Assembly (NCBI GenBank): GCA_013146195.2
Contig: CM028379.1
Coordinates: forward strand, 108,866,168 to 108,930,167
Length of the DNA stretch: 64,000 bases
Direction of reading: 5' to 3'
Source: Codonopsis lanceolata
Lineage: Eukaryota; Streptophyta; Magnoliopsida; Asterales; Campanulaceae
Below, piece by piece: positions 42,170-54,405 of this stretch. A program made the translations under genes and the position numbers. Numbering within the stretch: the stretch's first letter is position 1; every line of letters begins with the position of its first letter. Under the pieces are notes generated by a model. It did not search any database. It was not told the origin of the DNA and saw only the letters and a program-made list of their open reading frames with translations.

Positions 42170-45100
42170 GCAACCGACCAAGTGGAATTCTAGCAAACGT
42201 AAGGTTGAAGATCGCTAAATTCGTAACTCTTCCGCATCGTATTGGTTTTGTCCCTAAGGTGTTTGTGAAAGAAGGAGAAGGAACATCCGAACTAAACAAA
42301 CCGATGAAAGCTTTCGAAAATCTTTTCGTGAAAAACCAAGAGTAAGAAGGAAAAATTATGTTTGTCACTTCGCCATAAGCTCGGTCACATACGCCTTTTT
42401 GCTTTCTCAAAAAGGCAATGTATGAGAATGAAAAGAGGCAAGAATTCTTTGGAAAAGCTCATTGGCGTAACAGATGAAGCAACCAATGCGCCACCAATGC
42501 AAAGAACATTGGCGTAAACATTGGAAGCCTCATTCAAAGGCAAATCATAATTTTTTCAAAAACCTCAACCCAAAACAATCAAAAAATGTGGGTTCCAAAA
42601 ACATGTGATGAAAAATGCGAGCCAAATATCGTGAGCCTTTTGATATCTCGCTCGGCGCTTCCATATCACATGATGAAAAATGTAATGTCACATTTACTTC
42701 CTCCTAAAATAAAATCATGTTCATGTTGGATCGTGGTATTTCGATAGTGGTTGTTCTAGACATATGACAAAAATGAGAATTTGAAGGAATACGTGAGTAT
42801 TAATGGTGGATCGCTGACTTATGGTGGTGGTGCAAAAGGGAAAATTGTAGGTAAAGGAACATTGAACGTTGAAGGCCTTCCAAACCTCAAAAATGTTTAC
42901 CATGTGGAAGGTCTTAAGACAAACCCGACAAGATAAGTCGGGCGGTTGTGTGATGACGATCTTCGTGTAAGATTTGACAAACATTCGTGTGAAGTTCTTG
43001 ATCATAATAACAAATGTCTTCTTCGACAGTTTAAGATCGCCTCGATAACCGTTACTTGTTCAACAATACCCATTCGTGTCAAAAAGCAAGTCTTGATGTA
43101 ACAGATCTCTGGCACCAGAAACTTGGTCACATGAGTTTTTGTAAGCTCGATGAGCTTGTGAGGCATGATGCTATCAAAGGATTACCAAATTTGGAAAGGA
43201 ATTACTCAAAGGTATGTGGATCGTGTCAAAAAGGTAAACAAACCAAGGCTTCACATCTTCCCATAACACAATGTTCCACTTCTAGATGTTTGGAGATGAT
43301 CCATACTGATCTTATGGGGCCCATTGAAGTAGAAAGCCTAGGTAAGAAAAAGTATACCTTTGTTTGTGTAGATGACTTCTCTAGATATACTTGGGTAATA
43401 TTTTTAAGAGAGAAGTCCGAAACTTTGAGGCCTTCAAAATTTGGTACACCCGTGTAATGAACTTGTATGATCTAAAACTTGTTAGGATTAGATCAGATCA
43501 TGGCACGGAATATGAAAATGCATCCTTTTCTAATTATTGTGCCTCCAATGGTATTTCTCATGAATTCTCTGCTCCCAAAACTCCACAACAAAATGGAGTG
43601 GCGGAGAGAAAGAACAGGACATTACAAGAAATGGCTAGGGTGATGTTACATTCAAAAAATTTGGCTAAAAGATTTTGGGCTGAAGCATTGAACACTGCTT
43701 GTCACATTGGAAATAGGGTCTTCTTGAGACCAGGTAGCACAATGACACCTTACGAAATATTTCTTGGGAAGAAACCTACCTTGAAATATTTTCATGTGTT
43801 TGGTCGTGTGTTATCTGCTCAATGATAGAGATCAACTTTCCAAGTTTGACTCTAAGAGTGATAAATGTGTTTTTATGGGATATTCCACAAATAGTCGAGC
43901 ATATAGAGTATTTAATCTTCGAACTAAGACTATTATGGAATCCATGAATATTGTTGTTTGATGATTTAACGGTCTTGGTCACAAAACTTCGAGGAAGATG
44001 TTTCGTGGATTTTGGATTTTGGAGACTTTGATCTCGAATTAGACGCCGAATCCAGAGTTCAGTGAGCGCATACGATTCACAGATGCAGTGGTTCGATGGA
44101 AAAATTCGGGATGTTTCACCCAATGTTGCTCCGGATGTTGTTCCGGATGTTGCAACATCGGAAGAAACATTAACCACAGAACCGACAGGAGAAGAAGGCG
44201 CTGGAGCGATTCAAATCAGAAGATGATCACCCGATTGACCGATCGTGAAATTGACATTCCAAGCAAGATTCGTGAGAAACCATCCACTCACTCAAGTTAT
44301 AGGTAATGTAAAAGATGGTGTGTCAACAAGAAAGAAAGGTAAAGTGGACTACAAGAAACTAGCATGCATGACCACTCTTGAATTTGATGATATACATGCC
44401 TCGTGTTTTGTTTCCACTGTTGAACCTAAAAATGTGCAAGAAGCCCTTAAAGATGAAAGTTGGATAAACGCCATGCAAGAGGAACTAGATCAATTCACAA
44501 AAAATGATGTTTGGTATCTAGTTCTGCACTCCACTTCAATAAATGTTATTGGAACTAAATGGATTTTCAAAAACAAAACGAATGAAGTGGGAGAAATAAT
44601 GAGGAATAAAGCTAGATTGGTAGCTCAAGGGTATACACAGTCGAGGGGTGGATTTCGATGAAACCTTTGCACTGTAGCCCGCATTGAGTCTATCCGTCTA
44701 CTGCAATTGCTTGTTTCTTGACATCACTCTTCAACAAATGGATGTGAAGAGTGCTTTTTTAAATGGGATTCTTGAGGAGGAAGTTTTTGTGGAACAACCA
44801 AAAGGGTTTGAGGACCCCCATAAACCCAATCATGTGTTTAAATTGAAAAAGGCTTTGTATGGTCTCAAACAAGCTCCTAGAGCTTGGTATGGTAGGCTTA
44901 CAGATCACCTTTTACAAAGTGGGTTTAAAAGGGAGAGGTGGATAAAACATTGTTCATTCAAAAACAAGATAAACATATTTTGATTGCTCAAATTTATGTT
45001 GATGACATCGTGTTTGGATCCACCTCCAAATCCTTGGAAAAAGAATTTGTGCATTGTATGACATCCACATTTGAAATGAGCATGGTAGGTGAATTGACAT

Positions 45101-45936
45101 ATTTCTTAGGCATTCAGATCAAACAATCACATGAAGGGATGTTCATTTCTCAAGCCAAGTACTCTAAACTTGGTGAAGAAATTCGATCTTGAGAATGGAA
45201 AACATAAAAAAACCCCTATGGGTACATCCGATAAGCTTAATAAAGATGAAAAATCAGAAAGTGTTGATCCTACCTTGTATAGAAGTATGATAGGGAGTTT
45301 GTCAGATTTAACCGCCACTCGGCCCGTATATCATGTACAAGTGTGTGTTTGTGTGCAAGGTATCAAGCAAACCCCAAAGTTTTCACCTAAAAGCTAAAAG
45401 CCGCCAAAAGAATCATTCGATATGTTGGTGAGACATTTGGCATGGGTTTGTGGTATACTAAGCATACGAACACCAATCTGTTGGGTTCTGATGCCGACTG
45501 GCCGGGCAGTTTGATGACATGAGAAGTACATCCGAGGATGTTTTTATCTAGGAAACAATCTGATTTCTTGGTTTAGCAAGAAACAAAATTGTGTGGCTCT
45601 ATCAACAAAATCGAATATATAGTTGCTGGTAGTGCATGTACACAACTTTTGTGGATGAAACAAATGATTCAAGATTATGGATTGCATAGTGACATCTTAA
45701 CTATGTATTGTGACAACACAAGTGCTATAAGCATAGCTAAAAATCCTGTTCAACACTCAAGAACAAAGCACATAGATATAAGACACCATTTTATTAGAGA
45801 CTTAGTTGAACAAGGCATTGTGTGGTGCATTGAACATGTTGGTACGTATAACCAATTGGCTGATATCTTTACTAAAAGTCTAGATTTTGAGAGATTCATC
45901 AATCTTAGGAAATCTCTCGGTATGTGTGCCATGTAA
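42170..45936 (+). pseudogene. Pol of SIRE-type element 2 (many small indels)
   Basis: Order is preserved over many frame breaks. A second CCHC knuckle and protease-like remnants are at about 42360-42780. The GAG-pre-integrase with DLWHQKLGHMSFCKLDELV is at 43100. The integrase core has HTDLMGP, IRSDHGTEY and GVAERKNRTLQEMARVM (43300-43660). Reverse transcriptase segments are WINAMQEELDQFTKNDVWYL (44460), QMDVKSAFLNGILEEEVFVE (44735) and QIYVDDIVFGSTSK (44990). RNase H has YCDNTSAISIAKNPVQH and QLADIFTKSLD up to the stop at 45936. The breaks are 1-3-base losses, concentrated at CTG/CAG words, while the domains themselves are well conserved. This looks like base-calling error rather than evolutionary decay. 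Confidence 0.85.
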
Positions 45937-47202
45937 TCACTCACTATAAAAAAAAAAAAAATTTAGGCATACTGCATTGTTGTCTAGGAGGGCACACTGG
46001 ATCAAATCTGTTTGTATTAAGTACCTTTGAGCATGTGTAATGATTCATTCAAAATTACTGTGATTTTATTGTCAAATTTCTTCTCACCTTCTCCCAAGAC
46101 TGTTGTTGTGTTTGAGAGAAAACTCTCTTTTACACCACAAAGGAAAGAGCTACCTTTCAAAAGTTTTAGGATGCTGCAATTTGTCAATGTACCATGAAGT
46201 TTCGACTTGCATGGGTTGATCTTGACTAAATTGACTCCTCTGATTTGAGAAAGTGTGAAAGCTACCTAACGGAAAAGAGCTACCTATGAACAAGGTTGTG
46301 GCTTCTTTCTTTTGGGACTATGGATTTTCGAATTTCATGGGTTGATCAAATGCAAAGTTGCTACCCTTGGTAAATAGTGTGAAAGGTTCCTAGTGGTGTC
46401 TTTAGCTTGAAATAAAGTAAAGCTAGTTTTATAGGGAAATAAAGTACCTATAATGTTTCTGGGAGTAATTGTGTTATTTGGTGAAAGAAAAATTGTAATT
46501 TCAAACATAAAATCACATTTTTGGTGAATGTGATTTCCATTGTTGCAACATTGGGAACCGCAATCGCTTGATCTAGACATATCACTGTGTGTATATGCAT
46601 TCTTTCGATTGTTTTTCTTTTTTGCATATTTTAGACATACTGTTTAGGACATATAGGTGCATGATATCAGCCTTCTTAATGTCTGTCCTTCAATTTAATG
46701 CCTGGTTTTGATTCTTGTTCTCAAAGTCATGATTTTATGTGGCTGTCTACACTACTGCGTTGTTTCTTCATGATTAGAACTGGGATGAGTATCTGTGTTT
46801 ATATATTTTGTGGAGTCTCAACTCTGGTTAAGTATGTTTTTGTGTATTCCCAAAATTTCTGATCAATTAAAAGAATGTGTTTTTGAAATCAGATTGTAAC
46901 TCAAATTGCTCTTATAACTCTCATGTCTCAAACTGCAAACTCATGTCTTACTTATATCAGGTTGGTCAGCTTGTGCGTTTGAATTTTGAGTGCCTGGTAA
47001 TGTGTGCGACGGTTCATTATTCTGCATTAATTACCAACGACTAATTCCAATTAGTGGCAGGTTTAGTGAGTCTCTCTTGCAGGAACGTACGCCATTGTTC
47101 ACAGCAAATCTCTTCAAAATTTTCCTCCGCGACTTTGTTCGGTCTCGCCTTTCTCAAAATTTCTATCTCCATCATCCTAAGTTCTCCACTCATTCGACAT
47201 CA
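45937..47202 (+). other. pol to 3' gene spacer, copy A
   Basis: Untranslated spacer homologous to 6840-8108 and 50902-52147. It includes CTACCTAACGGAAAAGAGCT (46263) and the palindrome TGTTGCAACA at 46541-46550 within CATTGTTGCAACATTGGGAA. Confidence 0.6.
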
Positions 47203-49110
47203 ATGGCATCCTCTTCCAAAAGCCCCAAATTTTCGAGGTCGAATGTCACAACAACGAAGACATCATGAGCCCCAATTCTCAAGATCGATGATGCGTCAAG
47301 GCCATGGTTGTCTATCAACCAGTCCCTGAACCTCTCACCATGATTCTCCCAGGTGAAAAAGGAAACTCAATTGATGTTGAAAATCCTGGAGACTTGTCCG
47401 GTTTTTCCTCCATCGGCAACCCTAGCACTCGCCGGTCCAAACGTCAACGAGGAATTCCGGCCAACTATGATGACCCCTCCCCTGCCGATGTTGCCGCGAA
47501 GAAAAATAAGGTTGAAGCTTTGGACTCTTCAAGGAACCGCTTATTCTTGCAAGCGACTGATGATGAGGATTTCGTTCCTCCAGCAGGTTCAATTCCCCCT
47601 ACTCGTGAGCGTTCTGTGTCACCGGCTTCTCCTCCTGCACAAGAGCCGGTTGAAGATGATAATTATCCAATTCCGTCTCCAAGGGTAGTCTTCCCTTCTG
47701 AATCTCCTCCCCCTCGAAGGCCATCATCAAAGGATGCACAATCTGTCATTGATGATGAAGTGTTCAAACAAAATTTAATTCGACGCGCCAAGCTCGTGTC
47801 TCTTCATCGGTCCTTCAACCTCTGCCTCCTCCGACCGCACCTAGTTCATCGACTTCCTCGAGGAATTTGACGATAGTTCGACCGACGTAACTATGCTACT
47901 CCGAAAGGTACCCTCGCTATTAGTGAAGAATGATGAGTCTCCCAGTACAATCTTCAAGGAGACGCTACATGCGTCTCAATGTTGCACCTATTGTTGCAAC
48001 ATCCGAGAAAAATGAAACCCCGGTACTCCCTCTCATCTTCATTTATCTAAAAGCGTAGGTATAATATTTCTAGAAATATCATTGATGAGCGAAATGCTTG
48101 AGTTCTATGTTGGATACCTATAATGCATGCGCTTATTTCTGCTCGACATCTTTTGAAAACCTTGTCTCTTGCTACCCCATATCTTCGTGAACTAATTCAT
48201 GAGTTTTATGCCAATCTTGAAAAGAGAATTTCGATTCGGTGATTCTAGCTTTGAAAAAGTGTTTGTGAGAGGTCGATGGTATTCATTTTCCCCCACAGTC
48301 ATAAATTCCATGCTTGGTACTCATCCCTCTGGTATTCTTGATTTCAATGTCGATCTGAATTTGTGTATTTGTGAACTCTCGGGTGGTAGAATTTCATTGT
48401 GGCCAGCCAAAGGTATTCTGTTACCGGTTGTGTCCTCTACATGCCTTTTTGCATAAATACATTTGCAAATTGGTCTCGATCCAAAAACACAAATGTTATA
48501 AGCTGAGAGCATGCTAAAATCTTGTACCTCCTTGGCTCTCAAAACCATTTGATCTAGGCTTTGTATGTTTTAGGAAAATATCATCCATGGTAAAAGCGGT
48601 GGTGACAAGCGGTCCCTCATCTTTCCCTCTCATATACAAGATTCTACTCTCTCCAGTACAAACCTTCTTCCTTTCGTCTCTTTTGTTCTTGAGCCTCTCC
48701 ATTTCTCCTCAAAACTTTTAAAAGGAATAGGCTCATCAATGCCTACCGGTTCGGCTTGATTTACACTCTCGATCTACTATCCCTCATTCTTACGTGTCTC
48801 CTTCGGTTCATTTTGTTGTGTCATTGTTACTCGAATGTTGCAACATTGATGCAACATCACCTGTTTGCCCTCTACTTGCTCCCATGTCGGTCTCTTTTTT
48901 GTCAAGAGCAACTGCACGGTTGATCTGAGACTCAACTATCTCACATTCTTACATCGGGCCTTTCTCACTACTTTGGCTGCCCATTACTCCTCTGGGACAC
49001 CATTACAGTCAAATAGGGGTGAGGCTGCAAGGATTGGTGATCTTTGCAGGGTTCGTGATGAAGTCCCGAATGCGGAAGTGTTCGAGGCGCAAACATACTT
49101 CGAAAGTTAA
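47203..49110 (+). pseudogene. extra 3' gene of element 2, copy A (indel-riddled)
   Basis: The ATG at 47203 (ATGGCATCCTCTTCC) is followed by the same gene as copy B (52148-54146), but with frequent short losses. Readable parts are the acidic/proline-rich N-terminus (47304-47780) and the start of the folded domain (48199-48440: FEKVFVRGRWYSFSPTVINS, DLNLCICELSGGRISLWPAK). Comparison with copy B shows that most breaks are a lost T or A in CTG or CAG words, for example TTCTGATTCTG reduced to TTCGATTCGG near 48228. Confidence 0.8.
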
Positions 49111-49347
49111 TATGTTGTTTCATCCTCTGTTACGATTTTATGTAGCGATGATTGATGATTAAACATTTACTTCATTTGGAGTGCGTAATAATTAGATTAG
49201 GCATTTGAGATACATGTAACATGTTGTTCATGGTGACCTTGGTTTGTTGATCATATCTCTTCTATGTTTCGATCTTCATGGGGAATGTTCATCATGATCT
49301 TCTTTGCAGTCTTATGGATTTGACCAAATGCTCGAACAAGGGGTGAT

Positions 49348-49613
49348 TGTAAGGGTAATTTGGCATTGCCTAATTTATCTTGTTTTCACTCTCTTGGTCA
49401 AAATAGGATCTTAATTGGTATTATTGTGATAGGATTTAATTAGGATTCCTTATTAGATTTAGGTGATATTTTTAGGTAACTAAATCTTTTGCATGTTTTA
49501 GTCATTAATAATGTCAAATTAGGAAACATAATCTTGCATAAATTTATGTTTAATATCTTTCCTAGTAGGTGTGTTTGAATTGCAGTGTACTTTGGGATTC
49601 CTTGCAAGTCTTG
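49348..49613 (+). repeat. partial internal LTR, cut by the gap
   Basis: It begins TGTAAGGGTAATTTGGCATT after a purine tract and follows the LTR sequence with small indels until the N run. It is either the middle LTR of a tandem array or a duplicate of the 3' LTR's start. Confidence 0.85.
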
Positions 49614-49713
49614 NNNNNNNNNNNNNNNNNNNNNNNNNNNNNNNNNNNNNNNNNNNNNNNNNNNNNNNNNNNNNNNNNNNNNNNNNNNNNNNNNNNNNNN
49701 NNNNNNNNNNNNN
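49614..49713. other. assembly gap, 100 N
   Basis: Exactly 100 N, a conventional placeholder length. The left flank is LTR sequence and the right flank resumes in mid-RT (ATGGATGTGAAGAGTGC at 49735), so the order is not continuous across it. Confidence 0.99.
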
Positions 49714-50901
49714 GTTTCTTGATCACTCTTCCAATGGATGTGAAGAGTGCTTTTTAAATGGGATTCTGAGGAGGAAGTTTTTGGAACAACCAAAAGGGTT
49801 TGAGGACCCCCCATAAACCCAATCATGTGTTTAAATTGAAAAAGGCTTCAGATGGTCTCAAACAAGCTCCTAGAGCCCTGGGTGGTAGACTTACGTGATC
49901 ACCTTTAAAAGTGGGTTTAAAAGGGGAGAGGTGGATAAACATTGTTCATTCAAAGACAAGATAAACATATTTTGATTGCTCAAATTTATGTTGATGACAT
50001 CGTGTTTGGATCCACCTCCAAATCCTTGAAAAAGAATTTGTGCATTGTATGACATCCACATTTGAAATGAACATGGTAGGTGAATTGACATATTTTTAGG
50101 CATTCGAGGTCAAACAATCACATGAAGGGATGTTCATTTCTCAAGCCAAGTACTCTCTAAACTTGGTGAAGAAATTCGATCTTGAGAATGGAAAACATAA
50201 AAACCCCATGGGTACATCCGATAAGTTAATAAAGATGAAAAATCGAAAAGTGTTGATCCTACCTTGTATAGAAGTATGATAGGGAGTTTGTTTTGGATCG
50301 CCACCCGTCCGGATATCATGCAGGTGTGTTTCAAGGCAAGGTATCAAGCAAACCCCAAAGTTTCTCACCTAAAAGCCAAAAAGAATCATTCGATATGTTG
50401 GTGAGACATTTGGCATGGGTCAGGTATACCATTACACGAACACCAACTGTCAGTTCAGCTGATGATCGGCCGCGTTTGATGATTACAGAAGTAAACATCG
50501 GAGGATGTTTTTATCTAGGAAACAATCGATTTCTTGGTTTAGCAAGAAACAAAATTGTGTGTGGCTCTATCAACAATTTAATCAATATATAGTCGGCCGG
50601 TAGTGCATGTACACAACTTTGTGGATGAAACAAATGATTCAAGATTATGGATTGCATAGGACATTTTAATTATGTATCAGACAACACAAGTGCTATAAGC
50701 ATAGCTAAAAATCCTGTTCAACACTCAAGAACAAAGCACATAGATATAAGACACCATTTTATTAGAGACTTAGTTGAACAAGGCATTGTGTGCATTGAAC
50801 ATGTTGGTACGTATAACCAATTGGTCGATATATTTACTAAAAGTCTAGATTTTGAGAGATTCATCAATCTTAGAAATCTCTCTCGTATGTGTGCCATGTA
50901 A
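49714..50901 (+). pseudogene. RT and RNase H of element 2, copy B (indel-riddled)
   Basis: It repeats 44711-45936: the RT segment with AQIYVDDIVFGSTSK-like sequence at about 49980, then RNase H with SDNTSAISIAKNPVQHSRTK and KHIDIRHHFIRDLVEQ (50660-50800), ending at 50901. Small indels differ from those in copy A, so the two are not simple copies of one error-containing sequence. Confidence 0.85.
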
Positions 50902-52147
50902 TCACTCACTTAAAAAAAAAAAAAATTTAGGCATACTGCATTGTTGCTCAGGAGGGCACACTAGATCAAATCTGTTTGTATTAAGTACCTTGAGCATGTG
51001 TAATGATTCATTCAAAATTACGTGATTTTATTGTCAACTTTCTTCTCACCTTCTCCCAAGACCGTTGTTGTGTTTGAGAGAAAAACTCTTTTACATCACA
51101 AAGGAAAGAGCTACCTTTCAAAAGTTTTAGATGTCAATGTACCATGAAGTTTCGACTTGCATGGGTTGATCTTGACTAAATTGACTCTCCGATTTGAGAA
51201 AGTGTGAAAGCTACCTAACGGAAAAGAGCTACCTATGAACAAGGTTGTGGCTTCTTCTTTTGGGACTATGGATTTTCATTTCATGGGTTGATCAAATGCA
51301 AAGTTGCTACCCTTGGTAAATAGTGTGAAAGGTTCTTAGTGGTGTCTTTAGCTTGAAATAAAAAAAGCTAGTTTTATAGGGAAATAAAGTACCTATAATG
51401 TTTCTGGGAGTAATTGTGTTATTTGGTGAAAGAAAAATTGTAAATTCAAACATAAAATCACATATTTTTGGTGAATATGATTTCCATTGTTGCAACATTG
51501 GGAACTGCAATCAGTTGATCTAGACATATCACTTGTGTGTATATGCATTCTTTCGATTGTTTTTCTTTTTTTGCATATTTTAGACATACGTTTAGCAGAT
51601 ACATAGTAATGATATCGCCTTCTTAATGTCTGTCCTTCAAGTTTAATGCCTTTGATTCTTGTTCTCAAAGTCATGATTTTATGTGGTGCTCACACTACCG
51701 TGTTGTTTCTTCATGATTAGAACCCGATGAGTATCCGTGCTTATATATTTTGTGGAGTCTCAACTCTGGTTAAGTATGTTTTTGTGTATTCCCAAAATTT
51801 CTGATCAATTAAAAGAATGTGTTTTTTGAAATCAGATTGTAACTCAAATTGCTCTTATAACTCTCATGTCTCAAACTGCAAACTCATGTCTTACTTATAT
51901 CGGAGTTGGTCACTTGTGCGGCTTGAATTTTGAGTGCTGACCAATGTGTGCGATTTGTTCATTATTCTCGCATTAATTACCAACGACTAATTCCAATTAG
52001 TGGCGTGTTTAGTGAGTCTCTTGCAGAACGTACGCCATTGTTCACAAAGAAATCTCTTCAAAATTTTCCGGCGACTTTGTCTGGTCTCAGTTCGTTTCTC
52101 AAAATTTCTATCTCCATCATCCTAAGTTCTCCACTCATTCGACATCA
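50902..52147 (+). other. pol to 3' gene spacer, copy B
   Basis: Same landmarks as copy A. The palindrome TGTTGCAACA is at 51488-51497. Confidence 0.6.
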
Positions 52148-52929
52148 ATGGCATCCTCTTCCAAAAGCCCCAAATTTTCGAGGTCGAATGTCACAACAAC
52201 GAAGACATCAGTGAGCCCCAATTTCAAAGATCGATGATCCGTCGAAGGCCATGGTTGTCATCAACCGCCTCGAACCTCTCACCATGATTCTCCCTGAAAA
52301 AGGAAACTCAATTGAAAAAGGAAACTGTTGAAAACTCGGAGACTTGTCCGGCTTTTTCCTCCATCGGCAACCCTAGCACTCACGGTCCCAAACGTCAACG
52401 AGGAATTCGGCCAACTATGATGACCCCTCCCTGCGCCGATGTTCAAGCTGCGAAGAAAAATAAGGTTGAAGCTGGACTCTTCAAGGAACCAGTTATTCTT
52501 GCAAGCGACTCTGATGATGAGGATTTCGTTCCTCCAGCAGGTTCAATTCCCCCTACTCGTGAGCGTTCTGTGTCACCGGCTTCTCCTCCTGCACAAGAGC
52601 CGGTTGAAGATGATAATTATCCAATTCCGTCTCCAAGGGTAGTCTTCCCTTCTGAATCTCCTCCCCCTCGAAGGCCATCATCAAAGGATGCACAATCTGT
52701 CATTGATGATGAAGTGTTACAAAATTTAATTCGATTGCGCCAAGCTCGTGTCTCTTCATCAGGTCCTTCAACCTCTGCTCCTCCTCCGACCGCACCTAGT
52801 TCATCGACTTCCTCAGAATTTGACGATAGTTCTGACCAGAACTATGCTACTCCGAAAGGTACCCCACTATTAGTGAAGAATCATGAGTCTCCTGGTGCAA
52901 TCTTCAAGGAGGCCCAGACTGCTGCGTAA
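52148..52929 (+). pseudogene. extra 3' gene of element 2, copy B, N-terminal part
   Basis: The ATG at 52148 opens MASSSKSPKFSRSNVTTTKT and soon breaks. From 52312 a 205-codon frame gives ASDSDDEDFVPPAGSIPPTR, SVSPASPPAQEPVEDDNYPI, RPSSKDAQSVIDDEV and SSSTSSEFDDSSDQNYATPK, an acidic, Ser/Pro-rich and probably disordered region with basic patches (GPKRQRG). It ends at TAA just before the AATGTTGCACC...TGTTGCAACA block at 52936-52958. The frame beyond that block reads directly into the next feature, so the two are probably one protein separated by an indel. Confidence 0.75.
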
Positions 52930-52967
52930 ATCTCAATGTTGCACCTATTGTTGCAACATCCAGAAAA

Positions 52968-54146
52968 ATGAAACCCCTTGGTACTCCCTACTCATCTTCA
53001 TTTATCTCTAAAACTGCTTCTCGTAGGTATAATATTTCTAGAAATATCATTGATGAACGAAATGTACTGAGTTCTATGTTGGATACCTATAATCTGTCTG
53101 CTTATTTCTCTGCTCGACATCTTTTGAAAACCTTGTCTCTTGCTACCCCATATCTTCGTGAACTAATTCATGAGTTTTATGCCAATCTTGAAAAGAGAAT
53201 TTCTGATTCTGTTGATTCTAGCTTTGAAAAAGTGTTTGTGAGAGGTCGATGGTATTCATTTTCCCCCACAGTCATAAATTCCATGCTTGGTACTCATCCC
53301 TCTGGTATTCTTGATTTCAATGTCGATCTGAATTTGTGTATTTGTGAACTCTCGGGTGGTAGAATTTCATTGTGGCCAGCCAAAGGTATTCCTGTTAGTA
53401 CTTCTCAGTTGTCTTCTCTCTATGCCTTTTTGCATAAAATCTGTTGTGCAAATTGGTCTCCGTCCAAAAACACAAATGTTATAACTGCAGAGCATGCTAA
53501 AATCTTGTACCTCCTTGGCTCTCAAAAACCATTTGATCTAGGCCTGTATGTTTTTAGGAAAATATCATCCATGGCTGAAACGGGTGGTGACAAACGGTCC
53601 CTCATCTTTCCCTCTCTCATATACAAGATTCTACTCTCTCAAGGGTACAAACCTTCTTCTTCCGCTCGTCTCTCGCCTGTTCTTGAGCCTCTCCATTTCT
53701 CCTCAAAACTTTTAAAAGGAGATAGGCTCATCAATTTGCCTCTCAGTTCAGCTTCAGTTACACCTCTCTCTGATCCTACTATCCCTCATTCTTCTGTGTC
53801 TCCTTCAGTTCCTGTTTCACCTGTTGTCCCCATCATTTTTACTTCGAATGTTGCAACATTCAGTGCAACATCACCTCTGTTTGCCCCTCCTACTGCTCCC
53901 ATGTCAGTCTCTTTTGTCAAAGAGCAACTACGGTTGATACAGACTCAACTATCTCACATTGCTGCACATCAGGCCTTTCTCACTACTTTGGCTGCCCATT
54001 ACTCCTCCTGGCTGGGACACCATTCTGGTCAAATAGGGGGTGAGGCTGCAACAAGAGTTGGTAGTGATGCTGATGCAAGGGTTCGTGATGAAGTCCCTGA
54101 ATCTGGAAGTGTTCCTGAGACTGCCAAACATACTTCTGAAAGTTAA
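52968..54146 (+). CDS. extra 3' gene of element 2, conserved domain (392 aa)
   Basis: An intact frame. Residues about 20-260 form the conserved domain: RRYNISRNIIDERNVLSSML, LRELIHEFYANLEKRISDSV, FEKVFVRGRWYSFSPTVINS, GGRISLWPAKGIPVSTSQLS, HKICCANWSPSKNTNVITAE and DKRSLIFPSLIYKILLSQGY. It resembles the plant 'putative transposon protein' family (Transposase_32-like, by memory of its HEFYANL...VRG pattern), which has no known activity. The C-terminal third is Ser/Pro/Val-rich with a Gln/Leu-rich helix (SFVKEQLRLIQTQLSHIAAH) and ends HHSGQIGGEAATRVG. No signal peptide or obvious membrane segment is seen, so it does not look like an envelope protein. SIRE relatives carry a downstream gene in this position. 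The TGTTGCAACA motif at 53849-53858 encodes SNVATF. It lies 260 bp before the 3' LTR. Confidence 0.8.
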   Translation: MKPLGTPYSSSFISKTASRRYNISRNIIDERNVLSSMLDTYNLSAYFSARHLLKTLSLATPYLRELIHEFYANLEKRISDSVDSSFEKVFVRGRWYSFSPTVINSMLGTHPSGILDFNVDLNLCICELSGGRISLWPAKGIPVSTSQLSSLYAFLHKICCANWSPSKNTNVITAEHAKILYLLGSQKPFDLGLYVFRKISSMAETGGDKRSLIFPSLIYKILLSQGYKPSSSARLSPVLEPLHFSSKLLKGDRLINLPLSSASVTPLSDPTIPHSSVSPSVPVSPVVPIIFTSNVATFSATSPLFAPPTAPMSVSFVKEQLRLIQTQLSHIAAHQAFLTTLAAHYSSWLGHHSGQIGGEAATRVGSDADARVRDEVPESGSVPETAKHTSES

Positions 54147-54394
54147 TATGTTGTTTCATCCTCTCTTGTGGTTCTGATTTTATGTAACTGATGATTGATG
54201 ATTGGCTAAACATTTACTTCATTTGGGTCTGTAATAATTAGATTAGGCATTTGAGATACATGTAACATGTTGTTCATGGTGACCTTGGTTTGTTTGATCA
54301 TATCTCTCTTCTATGTTTCTGATCTTCATTTCAGGGAATGTTCATCATGATCTTCTTGCAGGTCTTATGTAGATTTGACCAAGAATGCTCGAAC

Positions 54395-54405
54395 AAAGGG
54401 GGTGA
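54395..54405 (+). promoter_or_regulatory. polypurine tract
   Basis: AAAGGGGGTGA lies directly before the 3' LTR, the usual primer for plus-strand cDNA. The same AAAGGGGGAGA type precedes element 1's LTR at 13112-13122. Confidence 0.8.

Noticed and set aside
42170..49110. Evolutionary pseudogenisation of SIRE-type element 2's pol and 3' gene
   Set aside because: The LTRs are nearly identical and gag and copy B of the 3' gene are clean. The dense small indels around CTG/CAG in the middle are better explained by sequencing error near an assembly gap, so I do not treat them as biological decay.
52968..54146. Envelope protein of an endogenous retrovirus-like element
   Set aside because: The position downstream of pol is the one called env-like in SIRE relatives, but I see no signal peptide, no transmembrane helix and no cleavage site.
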